Positions 21,490 through 33,378 are shown, counted from the stretch's first letter. The stretch: DNA of 64,000 nt from Gymnothorax reevesii (GCA_029721435.1 CM056574.1:76613501-76677500), one strand, 5' to 3'. Program-made: numbers and translations. The notes: a model not told the origin generated them from the sequence alone.

Positions 21490-22606
21490 TGTTGTGATTC
21501 AGCCTTGTTGTTTTGTTTATATTCATGTTCTGTATTCATGATTTTATCTTTTATTTATTCTTTTTAGTAATACTTTTGTAATACTCAGGTTTTCAGTTCG
21601 CTCCATTCCTCAGTTCCATTGCACTTGTCTCCCCGGTCTTGTGATCTAGTTGGTTCAATCCGTCTTCCCTGTCTGCGTGCCCACTTACTTCGGGTGACTT
21701 AAATGAATTCCGGTGTTTAAAATATTCCTTCGATTGTCGTTTACTTCCTTCCTCTTCCTTCGACTAACAATTGTATTTTGTATCATAGTCGACTAACACA
21801 AATCATCCATGTATATAGATTACTAACTTACTAACGAGCACTCTAGTTAAATCTGTAAAGTTGCACCGCTACTAATGTAGACTAATTCCCTCTCAGCAAT
21901 CGCCTAGTTCTAATCTCCGCCTCTTGCTCAGCTGTTCCTGTCTTCCCCTGAGTTTCAGCAAGATCCCTCGCACGTGCTTAATTACTTTCCTGTGCTCGTT
22001 ACCTGTGCACGTAGAACTCCTTGACCGGAGCTGTTTAAATGTCATAGGCTGTTTGTGTGATTCCCATCCGTGTCTTTGCTTTCGCCAGTTTTTGCGGTTA
22101 GGGTTTCCCTCATGTGATTCTTCCATTGTAATTAGTCTGATTCATTACACCTGATTTCTGCATAGCATGTGACTTCCCTCTCGTCTATTTAAGCAGTCTT
22201 TTCACAGCTAGCTCCTTGTCAGAATGTTGATCAATATTTCTTTGTGCAGAGCGCCTTGTATGCCATCGAGTATTGTTTCTCATCTACTGGATTGTCCGAC
22301 TTTGATTTTTGCCATTGCCCTTTTGTATTGTTTTTGTCTTTTGTATGACCACGATTTCTGTGTTTGGATACCCTGCGTATGACCCTTGGCTTTGTTCATC
22401 GACTATGACTTTTTGCCGATCGTTTATGTACCTCTGCTCATCTGTCTTACTGGTTCTGACCCCTGCCTGTCTAGTCAACACTGTTTCTGGATTTCATATT
22501 GTGGCTGGGCAATTCCTGTTTTTTGGCTTTGACTCTGACTCCATTAAAGGCATATGCTTTTTTGGATTTCTGTCTCTCGCAAGTGGTTCCTGAACAGTAC
22601 CTCACA
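21490..22606 (+). mobile_element. Solo LTR, family A copy 2 (1117 bp)
   Basis: It starts TGTTGTGATTC and ends CTCACA. The flanking 5-bp target duplications cttgt (21485-21489, 22607-22611) are perfect. A TATA-like 'tctatttaagcag' (near 22185) followed by 'attaaaggcatatg' (near 22542) fits a promoter and polyadenylation signal in the plus sense. It interrupts the second 'gcgccc' repeat, whereas copy 1 of this LTR is itself interrupted by the first 'gcgccc' repeat. Both families were therefore active over overlapping periods. Confidence 0.85.
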
Positions 22607-22778
22607 CTTGTCATAACTCCTTCAGCTTTGTCTAATTCGCTCAACACTTTCTCACAGTTTGGGGCCTGCACTTGACCTGTCTAGTGGTCGTGAGTGCACA
22701 GCTGCACCCATCAGGATCTCACCACTACCCCAAACGTGTGCAAGGGTGCGAGGGCCCGTTCAACGCTGCTTGCAGCTT

Positions 22779-23290
22779 TAATTTGAAAATTATTTCTTAA
22801 TTGTCTTTCTTAGTCAGACACTGCTTACTTTGTCATGACGGGAAAGGTTCATGGTTCACTTTCAGTCATCATGTATGAGTTTCTGACAAAAGAAAGCAGG
22901 TCAGATTAATTTTGGATTGAGCAAACGACCACAAATCTTTTATTTAGACATGCTACCACGGTCGTCTGGTTGATTGTTTGGATGATGCGACCGGGATTTG
23001 TTTTGGCCGAGCAACCGCAAATAACTCCAGAATAATACATGTGCAATGCGGCTGGCATTGCTGTGACGGTCCTTCACTCTCAACCCAGCCTGTGCTTATT
23101 CTGAAGGTAGTTAAGGTAATATTGATGTTCTGCACAATTCATCTAAAGTAATAAAAGCTACATTTTAAAGTAGGCATAATTTTTTTTTTTTCATATATAT
23201 GTAAAAAAAAACATGTAATACCTCCTCTCATACCTGCATTATACCCTGCTTAAATATGCACGCAAATGTGCGTTTCAGTTGTGGCTTATG
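22779..23290. other. Unassigned sequence
   Basis: No gene or strong dyad is visible. A short poly-T and an A-rich run lie near 23180-23215. Confidence 0.4.
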
Positions 23291-23295
23291 GTTTG

Positions 23296-23870
23296 ATTGC
23301 TCTTTTTATCCCCCCAGTATGTAATACCGTGGGATATAGTCATCACCCTGTCCGTCTGTTTGTCCGTCCGTTATCATTTTCTTTTCCGGAGCAGAACTCA
23401 AAAACTATACCACTTACAAACTTCAAATTTGCTATGGAACTCACTCTTATGGTGTAGTTGTGCCTTTTGGGAGATTCAGTACCATTCTGCCCAAAATTCT
23501 TGAAATTTTCACCAAAAACAGCCCTAAAATTGGACTTTGTCTCGTTTCCGGGACAGAACTCAAACTATGCCACTTAGAAACTTCAAATTTGGTATGGAAC
23601 TTACCCTTATGGTGTAGTTGTGCCTTTTGGGGTTTTCCGTTCCATTCTGCCCAAAATGTTTGATTTTTATACCAAAAACAGCCCAAAAATTGGACTTTGT
23701 CCCTTTTCCAGAGAAAAAATTCAATTCAAAAACTTTCAAACTTCATATTTTGTACGCATGTTATTCTAGTGATCTCATTGTGCCTTTTGGTCATTTTGAA
23801 ATCATGGTGCCCAACATTTATCCGTCCGTAATCATTTTCATTGCCAACTTCAAAAACTCCAAAAGTCTCC
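23296..23870 (+). repeat. Degenerate tandem repeat, ~160-bp unit
   Basis: After 'ccgtgggatatagtcatcac' and a gtccgtctg/tgtccgtccg run (23350-23371), three units follow starting near 23391, 23553 and 23710. They share 'gaactcaaa', 'cttcaaattt', 'ggtgtagttgtgcctttt' and 'ccattctgcccaaaat'. It is non-coding, and the frames spanning it are by-products of the repeat. Confidence 0.7.
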
Positions 23871-24738
23871 GCTCACACAGACCAAGTGAAATGTCCTTGT
23901 TGTATCTCACATCCGAGCCATGGAATGAGGAACACACAGAACTGTCAATTACCTAGGACTCAGTAGCACACCAGCCATCGCTACTGAAACAGTATGGGTT
24001 ACAGAACACTGTCAAGTTTGTGGTAGACAAGATATCACTATGGAAGTTACATCATTGATTATTTATAAAGGTAAGTATATGTTAACATATACGGAAATAG
24101 GTTCCATTTCATACAGTGGTAATAGCAAATCTCACATTATTGTATTCCCCACACTTCATGACACAAGATCCTACTTCTGAATCAATACATTCATCATTAC
24201 ATGCTTGCCTTGATAACAAACTAATCAATCCATCTGTTTTATAGAATAGAGTATAGAATTACTACAGTGACGATATTAAGAGGATACAATTCTCCTGCAA
24301 TGAGAAAATCACTAATTATGTGGAACCGGTGGGACATGTCATCTTCTGATGACTCTTGTTGAAAAAGCCTTGAAACATAATGTAAAATAAAATCTCAAGC
24401 TTGGCAGCATTTCCTCACCAAGCAAGAATACGTCCTCACAACGTCTTTTCGAGACCTTCGGCAAACGTCTAAATGACGTCCCCTGAGGAGCCAGAATGAA
24501 AGTTTTCATGACATCTTTTTACGACATCCTCTGGACGTCTTGTATTAACGTCCACCGAATCTCTGCACAAGGTTAAATATTAGTTCAAATGAGATCGTTC
24601 TGGGCATCTTTTCAACGACAACTGCACACTTAAGAGTGTGCAGGTGCAATGCCTCCCTATCTCTCCGACTGCTTTATTTGCTTTTAGATGTCGCTTTTGA
24701 GCAATCGTTATGACAAGCGAAGCACCTTTTTGAAGTAA
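23871..24738. other. Unassigned; contains an ACGTC-rich patch
   Basis: Between 24430 and 24560 the sequence has many 'acgtc/gacgt' words (for example 'aacgtcttttcgagacc', 'ctggacgtcttg'). This looks like a degenerate repeat of a fish DNA element. The rest shows nothing recognisable. Confidence 0.4.
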
Positions 24739-24739
24739 C

Positions 24740-24803
24740 GAGGGGATTCGATCCTGCGAACTATTAATCACTGACCTATATTTGCTACTGATTGCGCCAC
24801 AAA
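24740..24803 (-). repeat. tRNA-like sequence, left member of a divergent pair
   Basis: Read on the minus strand: GTGGCGCAATCAG (A-box region, 24788-24800) and AGGATCGAATCCCC (B-box region, 24742-24755). Just upstream is TAACCTAACTTT, which the right member shares. The match to the right member therefore extends beyond a tRNA 5' end, so this is part of a repeat and not a free-standing gene. Cloverleaf pairing is incomplete. Confidence 0.5.
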
Positions 24804-24811
24804 GTTAGGTT

Positions 24812-25422
24812 ACGAACTTTGAACTTTCCCGCCGAAGCGCTACGGGATAAATAGCTGCTTCCTTGTTTGTTTGTTAGTAATAAACCTTAAAAACCTTGCG
24901 AAACTCGATTGCTACAGCAAGTTCAAAGACAGGACAGGTAATACAAGAGTTGTCAGAAAGACAACAAAGCTCGCCGGGGCAAGGTTAAAGTTTTTCTGCA
25001 CGCGGACGGACGCGGATGCCGGGGGTACGACAATAGCTCTCCGGACATTATTCGTCCCGGCGAGCTAAAAATTAAATCTCTTATTGGCCCAGTTGTGGGG
25101 AAAATAGCAGAAGTGCTTCTCTTATCCGCCTCGCCGCGGTGCCAATTGCAGAACGCAGATAGCCGATCTCTTTCCCCCAATTAACCCCGCTGCAGGGCGT
25201 GTTGTCACTTTCAACAAACAAACAAAAAACAGACGACTTTGATGACAGTAAAACACAAAATTTCATGTTAATAATTTTCTTAATTGTTTTATTTCCCCAA
25301 CACTATAATAGTAGAAGTCCAGTACATTATTTTTCATATTATGGATACAAGTTGTAATGACTTTGTTTAATGACCTGTGGAAAGTAGTCGTTGGGAAACA
25401 CATATTAATTACATGGAGCCTT
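24812..25422. other. Sequence between the divergent tRNA-like pair
   Basis: It contains a short dyad (agctcgccggggc near 24967 and cccggcgagct near 25056) around a GC-rich stretch in otherwise AT-rich sequence. No coding frame is supported. Confidence 0.4.
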
Positions 25423-25430
25423 TAACCTAA

Positions 25431-25495
25431 CTTCGTGGCGCAGTCGGAAGCGAGTGTACTTAAATGATTTGCAGTTCAGAGGATCGAATCGAACA
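25431..25495 (+). repeat. tRNA-like sequence, right member of a divergent pair
   Basis: TGGCGCAGTCGG at 25436-25447 matches the RNA polymerase III A-box consensus, and GGATCGAATC at 25481-25490 matches the B box closely, at tRNA-like spacing. The A-box region (GTGGCGCAG.CGGAAGCG) resembles initiator tRNA-Met. TAACCTAACTTC precedes it as in the left member. Weak anticodon-stem pairing argues against a working tRNA. Confidence 0.5.
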
Positions 25496-25591
25496 TGGCA
25501 CAGGCTACACTTGAGAACGGTAAATCAGCAAAACTACTGAATATTATTTCCGCGCAATAACGTGTTTGTTTGATCGGTGAACATTAAGACT

Positions 25592-26510
25592 GAGGGCTCT
25601 AATTTCGTAGACCAGGCGCAGGCGCGGCGCATGGGGGGTGCGCCGAATAAATACTGATGTCTATCTTCAACGGAAGAAAACAGATGAATAGGCTAAAAAG
25701 ACCAAGAAAAGTCGATATCTATCAATTTGCATTTTGTGAAGGCCGAACACAAACATGGCCAAGTTTGCACGTCTAATAATTCCTGGAATACTCGGAAAAA
25801 TTAGAACTTTTATGACTCTCGGACACGGAGCTATATTAAAACCCTGTCCGACTATCTCGTCTTTGCATTGACTTTGTCTGTAATCAGTCGTGCGAAAAAT
25901 TCGTTTCGCGTCCAGTGTGCAAGCGGCTTTAATGAGCATAGAACGCAAGCATTCGATATTATACAGTTTGTGGTTGGCTGAGAAAGATGTGAAGTCGTTA
26001 GTTTGCATCACAGATTCAGTTGCGTTGATTAAGCCAGGCCAAGTTTCCATTACGCGTGGCAACCGTCTGACATCAGGACAATCGAGATAGATACTATAAT
26101 TTATGTCCTTATTCAGATAGTTACAATAAATAGCGCTTCCTGTAATTATTTATTGCATTGAAATGTGCCTGACATTCTGTAAACCTGTCTGTGAGATTTC
26201 GGTGACGTGTGCGCACTCTGCGCCGGTCAGCCAAATTACCACTGCACGGAAATTAAACCAGGTTGGAGCTGGCGAGTTTTCTGCGCAACTCCAGCGGAGA
26301 CTTTTTCTACGAAATTGTCACTGCGTCTTGATGAATATGTGACACCTCCCCCTACTACGCCACCACACCCATCTCGGCGCACCTTCGTCTACCGAAAGCT
26401 GCGCACCTCACGAAATTACCACTACGCTGGCTGCGCCGTACGAAATTACCACTGCGCGGGCTGCGCCTCGCTACGCCACCTGCGCTGCGCTAGGAAATTA
26501 GAGCCCTGAG
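25592..26510. mobile_element. Inverted-repeat element 'gagggctctaatttcg'
   Basis: The left end gagggctctaatttcgta (25593) and right end ggaaattagagccctgag (ending 26510) are inverted copies. Both ends run inward into GC-rich 'gcgcaggcgcggcgc' / 'ctgcgctgcgc' sequence, a known pattern in fish MITE-like elements. It contains the right half of a 'gcgtccagtgtgc' MITE (25840-25932) and a stretch (26190-26350) repeated in inverse at 32310-32480. No coding frame is accepted. Confidence 0.55.
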
Positions 26511-26991
26511 TTGTTATTGATTAGCTATAGTAATGCGAACCGAGTTATTCATAGGCGACTTAATTTGGTAATGAATTTATTAGTGCAACGCCACTGTATC
26601 GTGAGCAGTCCAAATGCAACTTATAGTTAACGACTGTCGTAAAAATAGCCACTGCCTTCATGCGAACTTGGGGTTGACGCCCGCCGCTATCTACCTCCGA
26701 AAGAAAGCAGCAACAGATGCTCTCACTAAAGCCAGTCTGACTATCCTAATGCATTTGAGAATTTTAGAGCCAATTAACCAAATAAAACTTGCATCTTTTA
26801 CATGAAGGCCATTATTTATTTTTATAATGCGATTACACCAATTAAAACTTCAAATCGCAGAACATTCTTTCAGGCATGTAAGGCATTTTTAGCACAATTT
26901 AATAGTTTATTAATGTGAAGATGCTTTAAAACGCTAGGTGACCGGTACGTTTTTGCAATAGGAAGCCATTTATGTTCACTCAGGATTGCAA
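26511..26991. other. Unassigned AT-rich sequence
   Basis: No gene, dyad or tandem repeat was recognised here. Confidence 0.4.
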
Positions 26992-27067
26992 TTAAAGCTA
27001 TTCTTACCTTTCTGGAATTTTTACACTTTTCTTTTGTAATCTTAAAATATTCCTAATAAGCGTAGAA

Positions 27068-27205
27068 GGGGAACTCGCACACCTGTATGCAATGATGATG
27101 GTCTGACTGGGACCGAAACGTTTGCACTCCTCACTTGGGTAGCACTTTCTTTTTTTTATGCAATAAAACACAGTATTGCATCGGCATACAGGTGTGCGAG
27201 TTCCC
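27068..27205. repeat. Hairpin insertion in TTAA element copy 1
   Basis: Arms ggggaactcgcacacctgta (27069) and tacaggtgtgcgagttcccc (ending about 27205) are perfect inverses. The loop contains 'ctgggaccgaaacgtttgca'. The segment is absent from copy 2 of the host element and 'taataagcgta' is found on both sides, as if duplicated on insertion. Confidence 0.75.
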
Positions 27206-27867
27206 CTTGCTTGTCCTCAGTTTATCTATTGGAACCTACGCACCCACCAGGCATCAAGTCTCAAGGCGCGGTACCTCCATTGGAAAGTACGTCCAAATAA
27301 GCGTATGGCACACTAGAATGTAAAAGAAATCCACCAGGTGTTGAAACTCGTCAATATTCAATTCTCATATATTTCTGATAAAATTCTGACCAATCATTTT
27401 CTTTGGTCCGAATAAAATGATTTGCCGAGCTTCCTGTCTGTCATCCATTGCGGTACCCCTTCCTGTTGCCTACCGCTGTCAGTGCCTGCGAGTCGCGCAC
27501 CTCTCTGGCAGAGCAGCAGAGCGGTAGAGACAAAACAGGAACTCAAAAAAGGTAGCCTGCAAACAAAGCAGCTGCAACTGCTCCTAATTTCTTGACCAAC
27601 GTTACTGGGACAATTCTGGTGAGGTAAGACGTTATGACAGCAGTTTTGCTTGAAAATATGTGTGAATTCTGCCGAAACAGGACGCATCTGACTGTAAGCA
27701 AACAGGCGCTGAAATGCTATAATTACTATAATAATGTTAATGGTAGCTCGCCAGATGTTACGGGGGCATTTTGTTTTATACCACATATAGAATTGAATAT
27801 TATCTAATTACTGTTGGTTAGTTTTCACTTACCGGTACCTCTGAATCTGACTTCATTGCCCCGTTTC

Positions 27868-28033
27868 AAGATGCTTTCACGCCGAACGCAAAACAAATTT
27901 TTCGTACGACAGACTACATTGAAAGTCAATGCAAAAACGTGAATACGCGCGAGATTCGCGTCTTTGCATTGACATTGAATTCAATCTGTCATGCGAAAAG
28001 TTTGTTTCGCATACGGTGTGAAAGCAGTTTCAT
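27868..28033. repeat. 'gcgtccagtgtgc'-type palindromic MITE, copy
   Basis: It is palindromic over about 160 bp: 'gctttcacgccgaacgcaaa' against 'tttcgcatacggtgtgaaagc', with the central dyad near gaatacgcgcgagattcgcgt. It is the same family as 32677-32834 and the half copy at 25840-25932. It is inserted in the TTAA element. Confidence 0.75.
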
Positions 28034-28265
28034 TCGCAGTGCACACTTTCTTACCGCAGGCGTCAGGGGAGGAGGGGAGCCTCAGTGGTCAGGCAGGGGG
28101 AATGGAAGGAGGCGGAGTTGTTCATGTTCAAATTTCTACTACGTGCTGTGCCACATGCCAGAAAGGTAAGAATAGCTTTAACTTGCGATTTGACACATAA
28201 TTTGTGAATTTGCTTTATTTTAATAGTTTCCTTTGTAATTTCTTTGTTATTAATAATATATAAAA

Positions 28266-29852
28266 TACAAAACCCAAAACCAGTGAAGTTGGCACGTTAT
28301 GTAAATCGTAGATAAATTAGAATACAATAATTTGCAAATCCTTTTCAACTTATATTCAATTGAATACACTGCAAAGACAAGATGTTTAATGTTCAAACTG
28401 AGAAACTTTTTTTTTTTTTTGCAAATAATCATTAACTTAGAATTTATAGGCAGCAACACATTGCAAAAAAGTTTGCACAGGGGCCTTTTTACCACTGTGT
28501 CACATCGCCTTTCCTTTTAACGACACTCAGTAAACGTTTGGGAACTGAGGAGACCCATCTTTCCCATTCTTGCTTGATGTACAGCTTAAGTTGTTCAACA
28601 GTCCGGGGTCTCCATTGTCGTATTTTGCGCTTCATAATGCGCCACACATTTTCAATGGGAGACAGGTCTGGACTACAGGCAGGCCAGTCTAGTACCCACA
28701 CTCTTTTACTACAGAGCCAGGCTGTTGTAACACATGCAGAATGTGGCTTGGCATTGTCTTGCTGAAATAAGCAGGGGTGTCCATGAAAAATACATTGCTT
28801 GGATGGCAACATATGTTGCTCCAAAACCTGTATGTACCTTTCAGCATTAATGGTGCCTTCACATACGTGTAAGTTGCCCATGCCTTGGGCACTAATACAC
28901 CCCCATACCATCACAGATGCTGGCGTTTGAACTTTGCGCCTATAACAGTCCGAATGCTTCTTTTCCTCTTTGGTCCGGAGGACACGACGTCAACAGTTTC
29001 CAAAAACAATTTGAAATGTGGACTCGTCAGACCACAGAACACTTCTCCACTTTGCATCAGTCCATCTTAGATGAGCTGGGGCCCAGCAAAGCCAGCGGCG
29101 TTTCTGGGTGCTGTTGATAAATGGCTTTCGCTTTGCATTGTAGAGTTTTAACTTGCACTTGCAGACGTAGCGACGAACTGTAGTTACTGACAGTGGTTTT
29201 CTGAAGTGTTCCTGAGCCCATGTGGTGATGTCCTTTACACACTGATGTCGGTTTTTGATGCAGTACCGCCTGAGGGATTGAAGGTCACGGGCATTCAATG
29301 TTGGTTTTCGGCCTTGTCACTTACGTGCAGTGATTTCTCCAGATTCTCTGAACATTTTGACGATATTACGGACCGTAGATGATGAAATCCCTAAATTTCT
29401 TGCAATAGCTCGTAAAGGAATGTTGTTTTTAAACTGTTCGATAATCAGCTCACACATTTGTTCACTCAGTGGTGACCCTCGCCCCATCCTTGTTTGTGAA
29501 TGACTGAGCATTTCAGGGAAGCTGCTTTTATACCCAATCATGGCACCCACCTGTTCCCAATTAGACCGTTCACCTGTGACATGTTCCAAATAAATGTTTG
29601 ATGAGCATTCCTCAACTCTCTCAGTCTTTTTTGCCACTTGTGCCAGCTTTTTTGAAACATGTTGCAGGCATCAAATTCCAAATCAGCTAATATTTGCAAA
29701 AAATTATAAAGTTTATCTGTTCGAACATTAAGTAACTTGTCTTTGCAGTGTATTCAATTGAATATAGGTTGAAAAGGATTTGCAAATCATTGTATTCTGT
29801 TTTTATTTACGATTTACACAACGTGCCAACTTCACTGGTTTTGGGTTTTGTA
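28266..29852 (-). mobile_element. Tc1 element, family C copy 1
   Basis: TA-flanked (28266-28267, 29851-29852) with termini TACAAAACCCAAAACCAGTG and its inverse. The inverted repeats run about 220 bp. Two further copies of the same family lie at 53136-54740 and 60069-61666, all in the same orientation with the transposase on the minus strand. Confidence 0.95.
28489..29487 (-). pseudogene. Tc1 transposase, two stops and a 24-bp deletion
   Basis: The frame is continuous from an ATG at 29487 (MGRGSPLSEQ) to the stop at 28489, apart from two nonsense codons: one after TARK (TGA near 29314) and one after FGNC (TGA near 28990). A 24-nt in-frame deletion removes VPPEKLQK relative to the copy at 53353. 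Present are the N-terminal helix-turn-helix (ISSSTVRNIVKMF), the first Asp in LWSDEST, the second in QQDNAKPH and the Glu in LSPIENVW, with DD34E spacing. It is dead, but the catalytic residues survive. Confidence 0.9.
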
Positions 29853-32309
29853 TATAAAAGTGCCTACCACCTGACCTCCTGGGAATCATCAGATCGTTCC
29901 AGTATGATAACGTCAGTATATTGAATGAATAATGGCCAAATATAACTTTGATCTTGCAAAAATTTTTTGAGTTACAGGCTCTAAGAGTACACCGGAGTAG
30001 GTTGAAATTTAATACTTTCCAGGGCTCGCAAAATTGCTGTTCTGAGCGGCCGGGAAAGTAGAAATTTTGTCGCCAGAAAATTTCAGGCCACATAAGTAAT
30101 TTATGTCCGATCTTAACGTTTCATTCACTGTACCAATGCGGCCACTAAATTAATTTGAAACAAAATCCGCTTTGTTGCTGAAAACTTATGGCCTATTTCA
30201 CAATATTTTAGGCGTGAATGTCACAACTTTCCAATCACCAATTGCAAAGTGCCATAGCCAAATAGCAGGATTTTGATCCGCCGCGTTCTAGTTTGGTAGG
30301 TGCAGGCATAAGCAATCACTTGACTCCCAACCATCAAACAGGGGGATAAAGGCATATATGCAGCTGGCACGAGGAATCACGTTGGACGGCCATTCCATTG
30401 AACGGTCAATCTCAAAATCACTTTCTCGAAGCATGGTTATAATATAATTTTTGAGTGAGAGAAGCGAAACATCATCAACCTTTTTTGTTGCTTAATGTGT
30501 TGTTGTTGTTTAAAAAGGCCCACTGCAAAGTGAATATAGCCGATTTATTTGATATTAAAGTAATTCATCTAGAGCCGTGTTCTAGACTCGCATCTTTCTC
30601 ACATTGCGTTTCGTTTCATTCGCCTCAGAACCGAAACAACAGGCTTGTGGTTACATATGAGGGGAAAAGAGTGAAATTTTAATAACTTATATCAGCAAAA
30701 TCGTTACAGATTGAGTGTTGGTTTGTATAGGAGAAGTATAAGCAGTGCTTGAATTGGAATAAAAAAGGTGCCACTTCTCTGAAGCAGCAGCTCCGAAAAA
30801 CCAAAACCGAACCAAAACCTTACAAGAACCACAATACCCTCCGCCCAAACCCCAACCCAGCAGCCACCACTGCATGTCTAAACTAGTATTATTTAAAGAG
30901 GTTATGGGAATTAATTTTAAAATCTCAAGTTCAGTTCGATTAATGCACCGTCATAAAACATTCTACGTTGAAATTTTTCTTTTTGGCCATAGCAACGCAC
31001 TTAACAACCAAGACAAAAACCTTTGGCCATCTTTGGGAATTTCCAGTAGTGACGTCAATTTAAGAGCAGCCTCTTTGCTTACTGTAGCGTGCATGGTGTG
31101 TAATCAGAAACGACACTCACGGGAGCGGTCGCACCCCTCGCCAGGTGATATTCACAAACACTACGCATATCTGACAGTAGTGGGCACTGGGTACCACAGG
31201 CGGTGCTCGGCTGCTGCAAAGGGACGCTCAATCCTCACCCTTCAGTGCTGAATGACCTAAACCTGTTGCGGTTTACTTTACTTGATTCGAAAGTTTCTCA
31301 GACTAATTGGTGAAACGACAATGAAATGTATTTTAATAATGTTGTTCTACATTGCTTCACAAAATTGAGGCATTTCTTTCGCACATAAATGACAACGTAA
31401 ATATCTGCATGTCTTCATAATTTCTGTGGTCGAGTGGCTCGCGAAAGGTGCAGGACAGCCCGCGAGACTCACAAAGCAACAAGCTGTGAAACATGCCAGA
31501 CATTTCCTACTACATTCAGCAATTGAGAATGTGTAGAAAAAGAATGGATTCTTGTGACTTACAGCTACATGAGCCTCGCAGACCAATCCACACGCACCCC
31601 ACGAGCAAGCTGAGCGCAGCATTTTCCAACCCATGAGTAAAGAAAAGCATGAGAAATCCGAATGTGTGAGAGTTTACAGATATGCGTCATTAATGAAAAC
31701 TGGCCACACCTGATAATGATGAGAGTTTTCAGAGTTTCTGCAACGGTATACAATCCATCTCGGATCGTATGTTGTGTTCTTGAAATGACGTCCCACTTCC
31801 TTATTAGTCAATTTCCAGGAAAATTTGAATGATCTTCGGAATCGTACGAAAAAATGCCAAAAAATTTGTTTAGAACATTTTTCTTCCATTTGTTTCTCAG
31901 GATACCTTTTATTTATCTAGTCAGAACATACATAACAGGATTCAAGTAGATTTACAAGTAGATCTTTGATTATTTCATGAGAAATTATGAATTTAATACC
32001 AAATAACTAACATTCATGTGAAATATTTTATTGGCGAAATTGAAAAATTTTGCAGAAAAAAATAAGACTGGCTACAACAGAACTGCAGCTTTCTCAAAAC
32101 GGCTGTCATAACGGTATATGGTTGGAGGATATTCCACTCAATAGAATCATTTTATTTGTTGTGTATAATGCTTTTTACAGAAATCAGGCCATTTCCAAGC
32201 AAGCCAATTTTAGGAAGTGAACCAATATGCAGATAATTATGGACTGAGTGGACATTTAAATTACCTGGCAGAATGGCACATGTAACGTGGCAGGACAGAT
32301 TTTTGTAAA
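29853..32309. other. Unassigned 2.5-kb intronic sequence
   Basis: No coding exon, strong dyad or tandem repeat is recognised. 'cagtgcttgaattggaat' near 30737 resembles an element terminus, but no partner was found. Several 60-125-residue frames lie here, none with family resemblance or splice context. Confidence 0.4.
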
Positions 32310-32480
32310 TAAGATGTTAACTGACAGGTGTCACATATTCATCACGACGCAGTAACAATTTCGTGGATAAAGGCTCCCCCCAATGTGCGCAGAGAGCTTG
32401 CCAGCTCCAACCTGGTTTACTTTCTGTGCAGTAGTAATTTGGCTGACCGGCACGCAGTGCACACACGTCACCAAAACGTC
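32310..32480 (-). repeat. Inverted copy of the repeat at 26190-26350
   Basis: The reverse complement of this stretch matches 26200-26345: gacgtgtg.gcactg, gccggtcagccaaattac, aaccaggttggagctggc, gatgaatatgtgacacct. It is a dispersed non-coding repeat of unknown class. Confidence 0.7.
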
Positions 32481-32676
32481 ACAGGCAGGTTTTCAGAATG
32501 TCGGGCTCATTTCAATGGAGTAAATAATTACAGCAACCATGATTGAATGTAACTATCTGAATCAGCTCATAAATTATAGTATCTATATCGGTTGTCCTGA
32601 TGTCAGATCAAAGAGAGAGAGATGTGTGCATGTGGGCGCGTAATTGCATGTGTAGGCTATGTGGGTATGTGTCCTT

Positions 32677-32834
32677 CAGCTGCTTTCACACTGGACGCGA
32701 AATGAATTTTTTGCGCGACTGATTACATTCAAATGCAAAGACGCGAATACACACGTGTATTCATGCCTTTGCATTGACTTTGAATGTAATCTGTCGTGTG
32801 AAAAAATTTTTTTGCGTCCAGTGTGCAAGCGGCT
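32677..32834. repeat. Palindromic MITE, 'gcgtccagtgtgc' family, complete copy
   Basis: The arms gctttcacactggacgcgaa (32682) and gcgtccagtgtgcaagcggc (32814-32833) are inverted. The palindrome closes at 'acacacgtgtatt'. It is essentially all arm and no body. Confidence 0.8.
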
Positions 32835-33157
32835 TAATACTACTATTGTCACTTAGGTTTTATCGTTTTTAGTGGGGGAAAGGAATACAGCCTGATTGCT
32901 ATGATGAAGTTTGAATGATCTGAAGTAGTTTTGTTTTGAAATTCCATTCAAGTTTGCTAATGTTAATAATTTGTGAATGCCCTAGCTAGCCAGCTAACTC
33001 ATATTCGTAATGCTTCATATAGACATAAGCGGTGCAGAAAACATGCCTGAAGCAGCAAAGTAAAATGCAACATTAACGCATCATGCAGATATAGGACAGA
33101 GGCTTCTTTTTCCAACAAATTAAAGGTGAGGAGGGGAGCTCATATGATTGGTGAAAA

Positions 33158-33378
33158 TTTGACTCGGTTGTGTTAAACCCACTCACGCCCTTTCTCCTCC
33201 CTCTTTGCCACTTGCGTCAGAAGGAGGGGCAGAGGCCGGACAGAGGAGTACTTGCGCTGGGCCGCGCCAGTCACAAAATTGCAAAATACGCCTGGATACG
33301 CCCCGTTGGTGCGGCGCTCCCCCCTATTCGCCATGCCTGCGCCGCACCTGCACCAGGTCAACGAATTTAGAGCCCTAT
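33158..33378. repeat. GC-rich fragment ending in 'cgaatttagagccct'
   Basis: The right end resembles the right terminus of the element at 25592-26510 (ggaaattagagccct), preceded by the same 'cgccgcacctgc' GC-rich context. No left end was found, so it is a truncated relative. Confidence 0.45.

Larger units (their letters stand above)
18402..22778 (+). repeat. 'gcgccc' dispersed repeat, copy 2, with two nested insertions
   Basis: The head (ggcccgagc then (ATT)n) is present twice, at 18408 and 18484, and the tail GCTGCTTGCAGCTTTAATT ends at 22778. The body shares 'gcgcccc', 'aacaggaagt' and 'tcggccattttg' phrases with copy 1. It is interrupted by a TTAA-flanked element (19108-20452) and a solo LTR (21490-22606). 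A block around 'tgctctcaca' plus 'acttgattgt' occurs near 18935 and again near 20595, showing an internal tandem duplication. No coding frame is supported. Confidence 0.7.
26996..28177. mobile_element. TTAA-flanked element family B, copy 1
   Basis: The termini AGCTATTCTTACCTTTCTGG (26996) and CCAGAAAGGTAAGAATAGCT (ending 28177) are perfect inverted repeats flanked by TTAA (26992-26995, 28178-28181). A second copy is at 42354-43113. This copy is swollen by a hairpin insertion (27068-27205) and a MITE (27868-28033), and it has lost most of the right arm of the palindrome present in copy 2. It is non-coding. Confidence 0.8.

Noticed and set aside
25431..25495. Working tRNA gene
   Set aside because: A and B boxes are good, but the anticodon stem does not pair and homology to the left member continues upstream of the would-be 5' end.
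30874..31251. 125-residue plus-strand frame
   Set aside because: No family resemblance, no exon signals, and antisense to the host gene.
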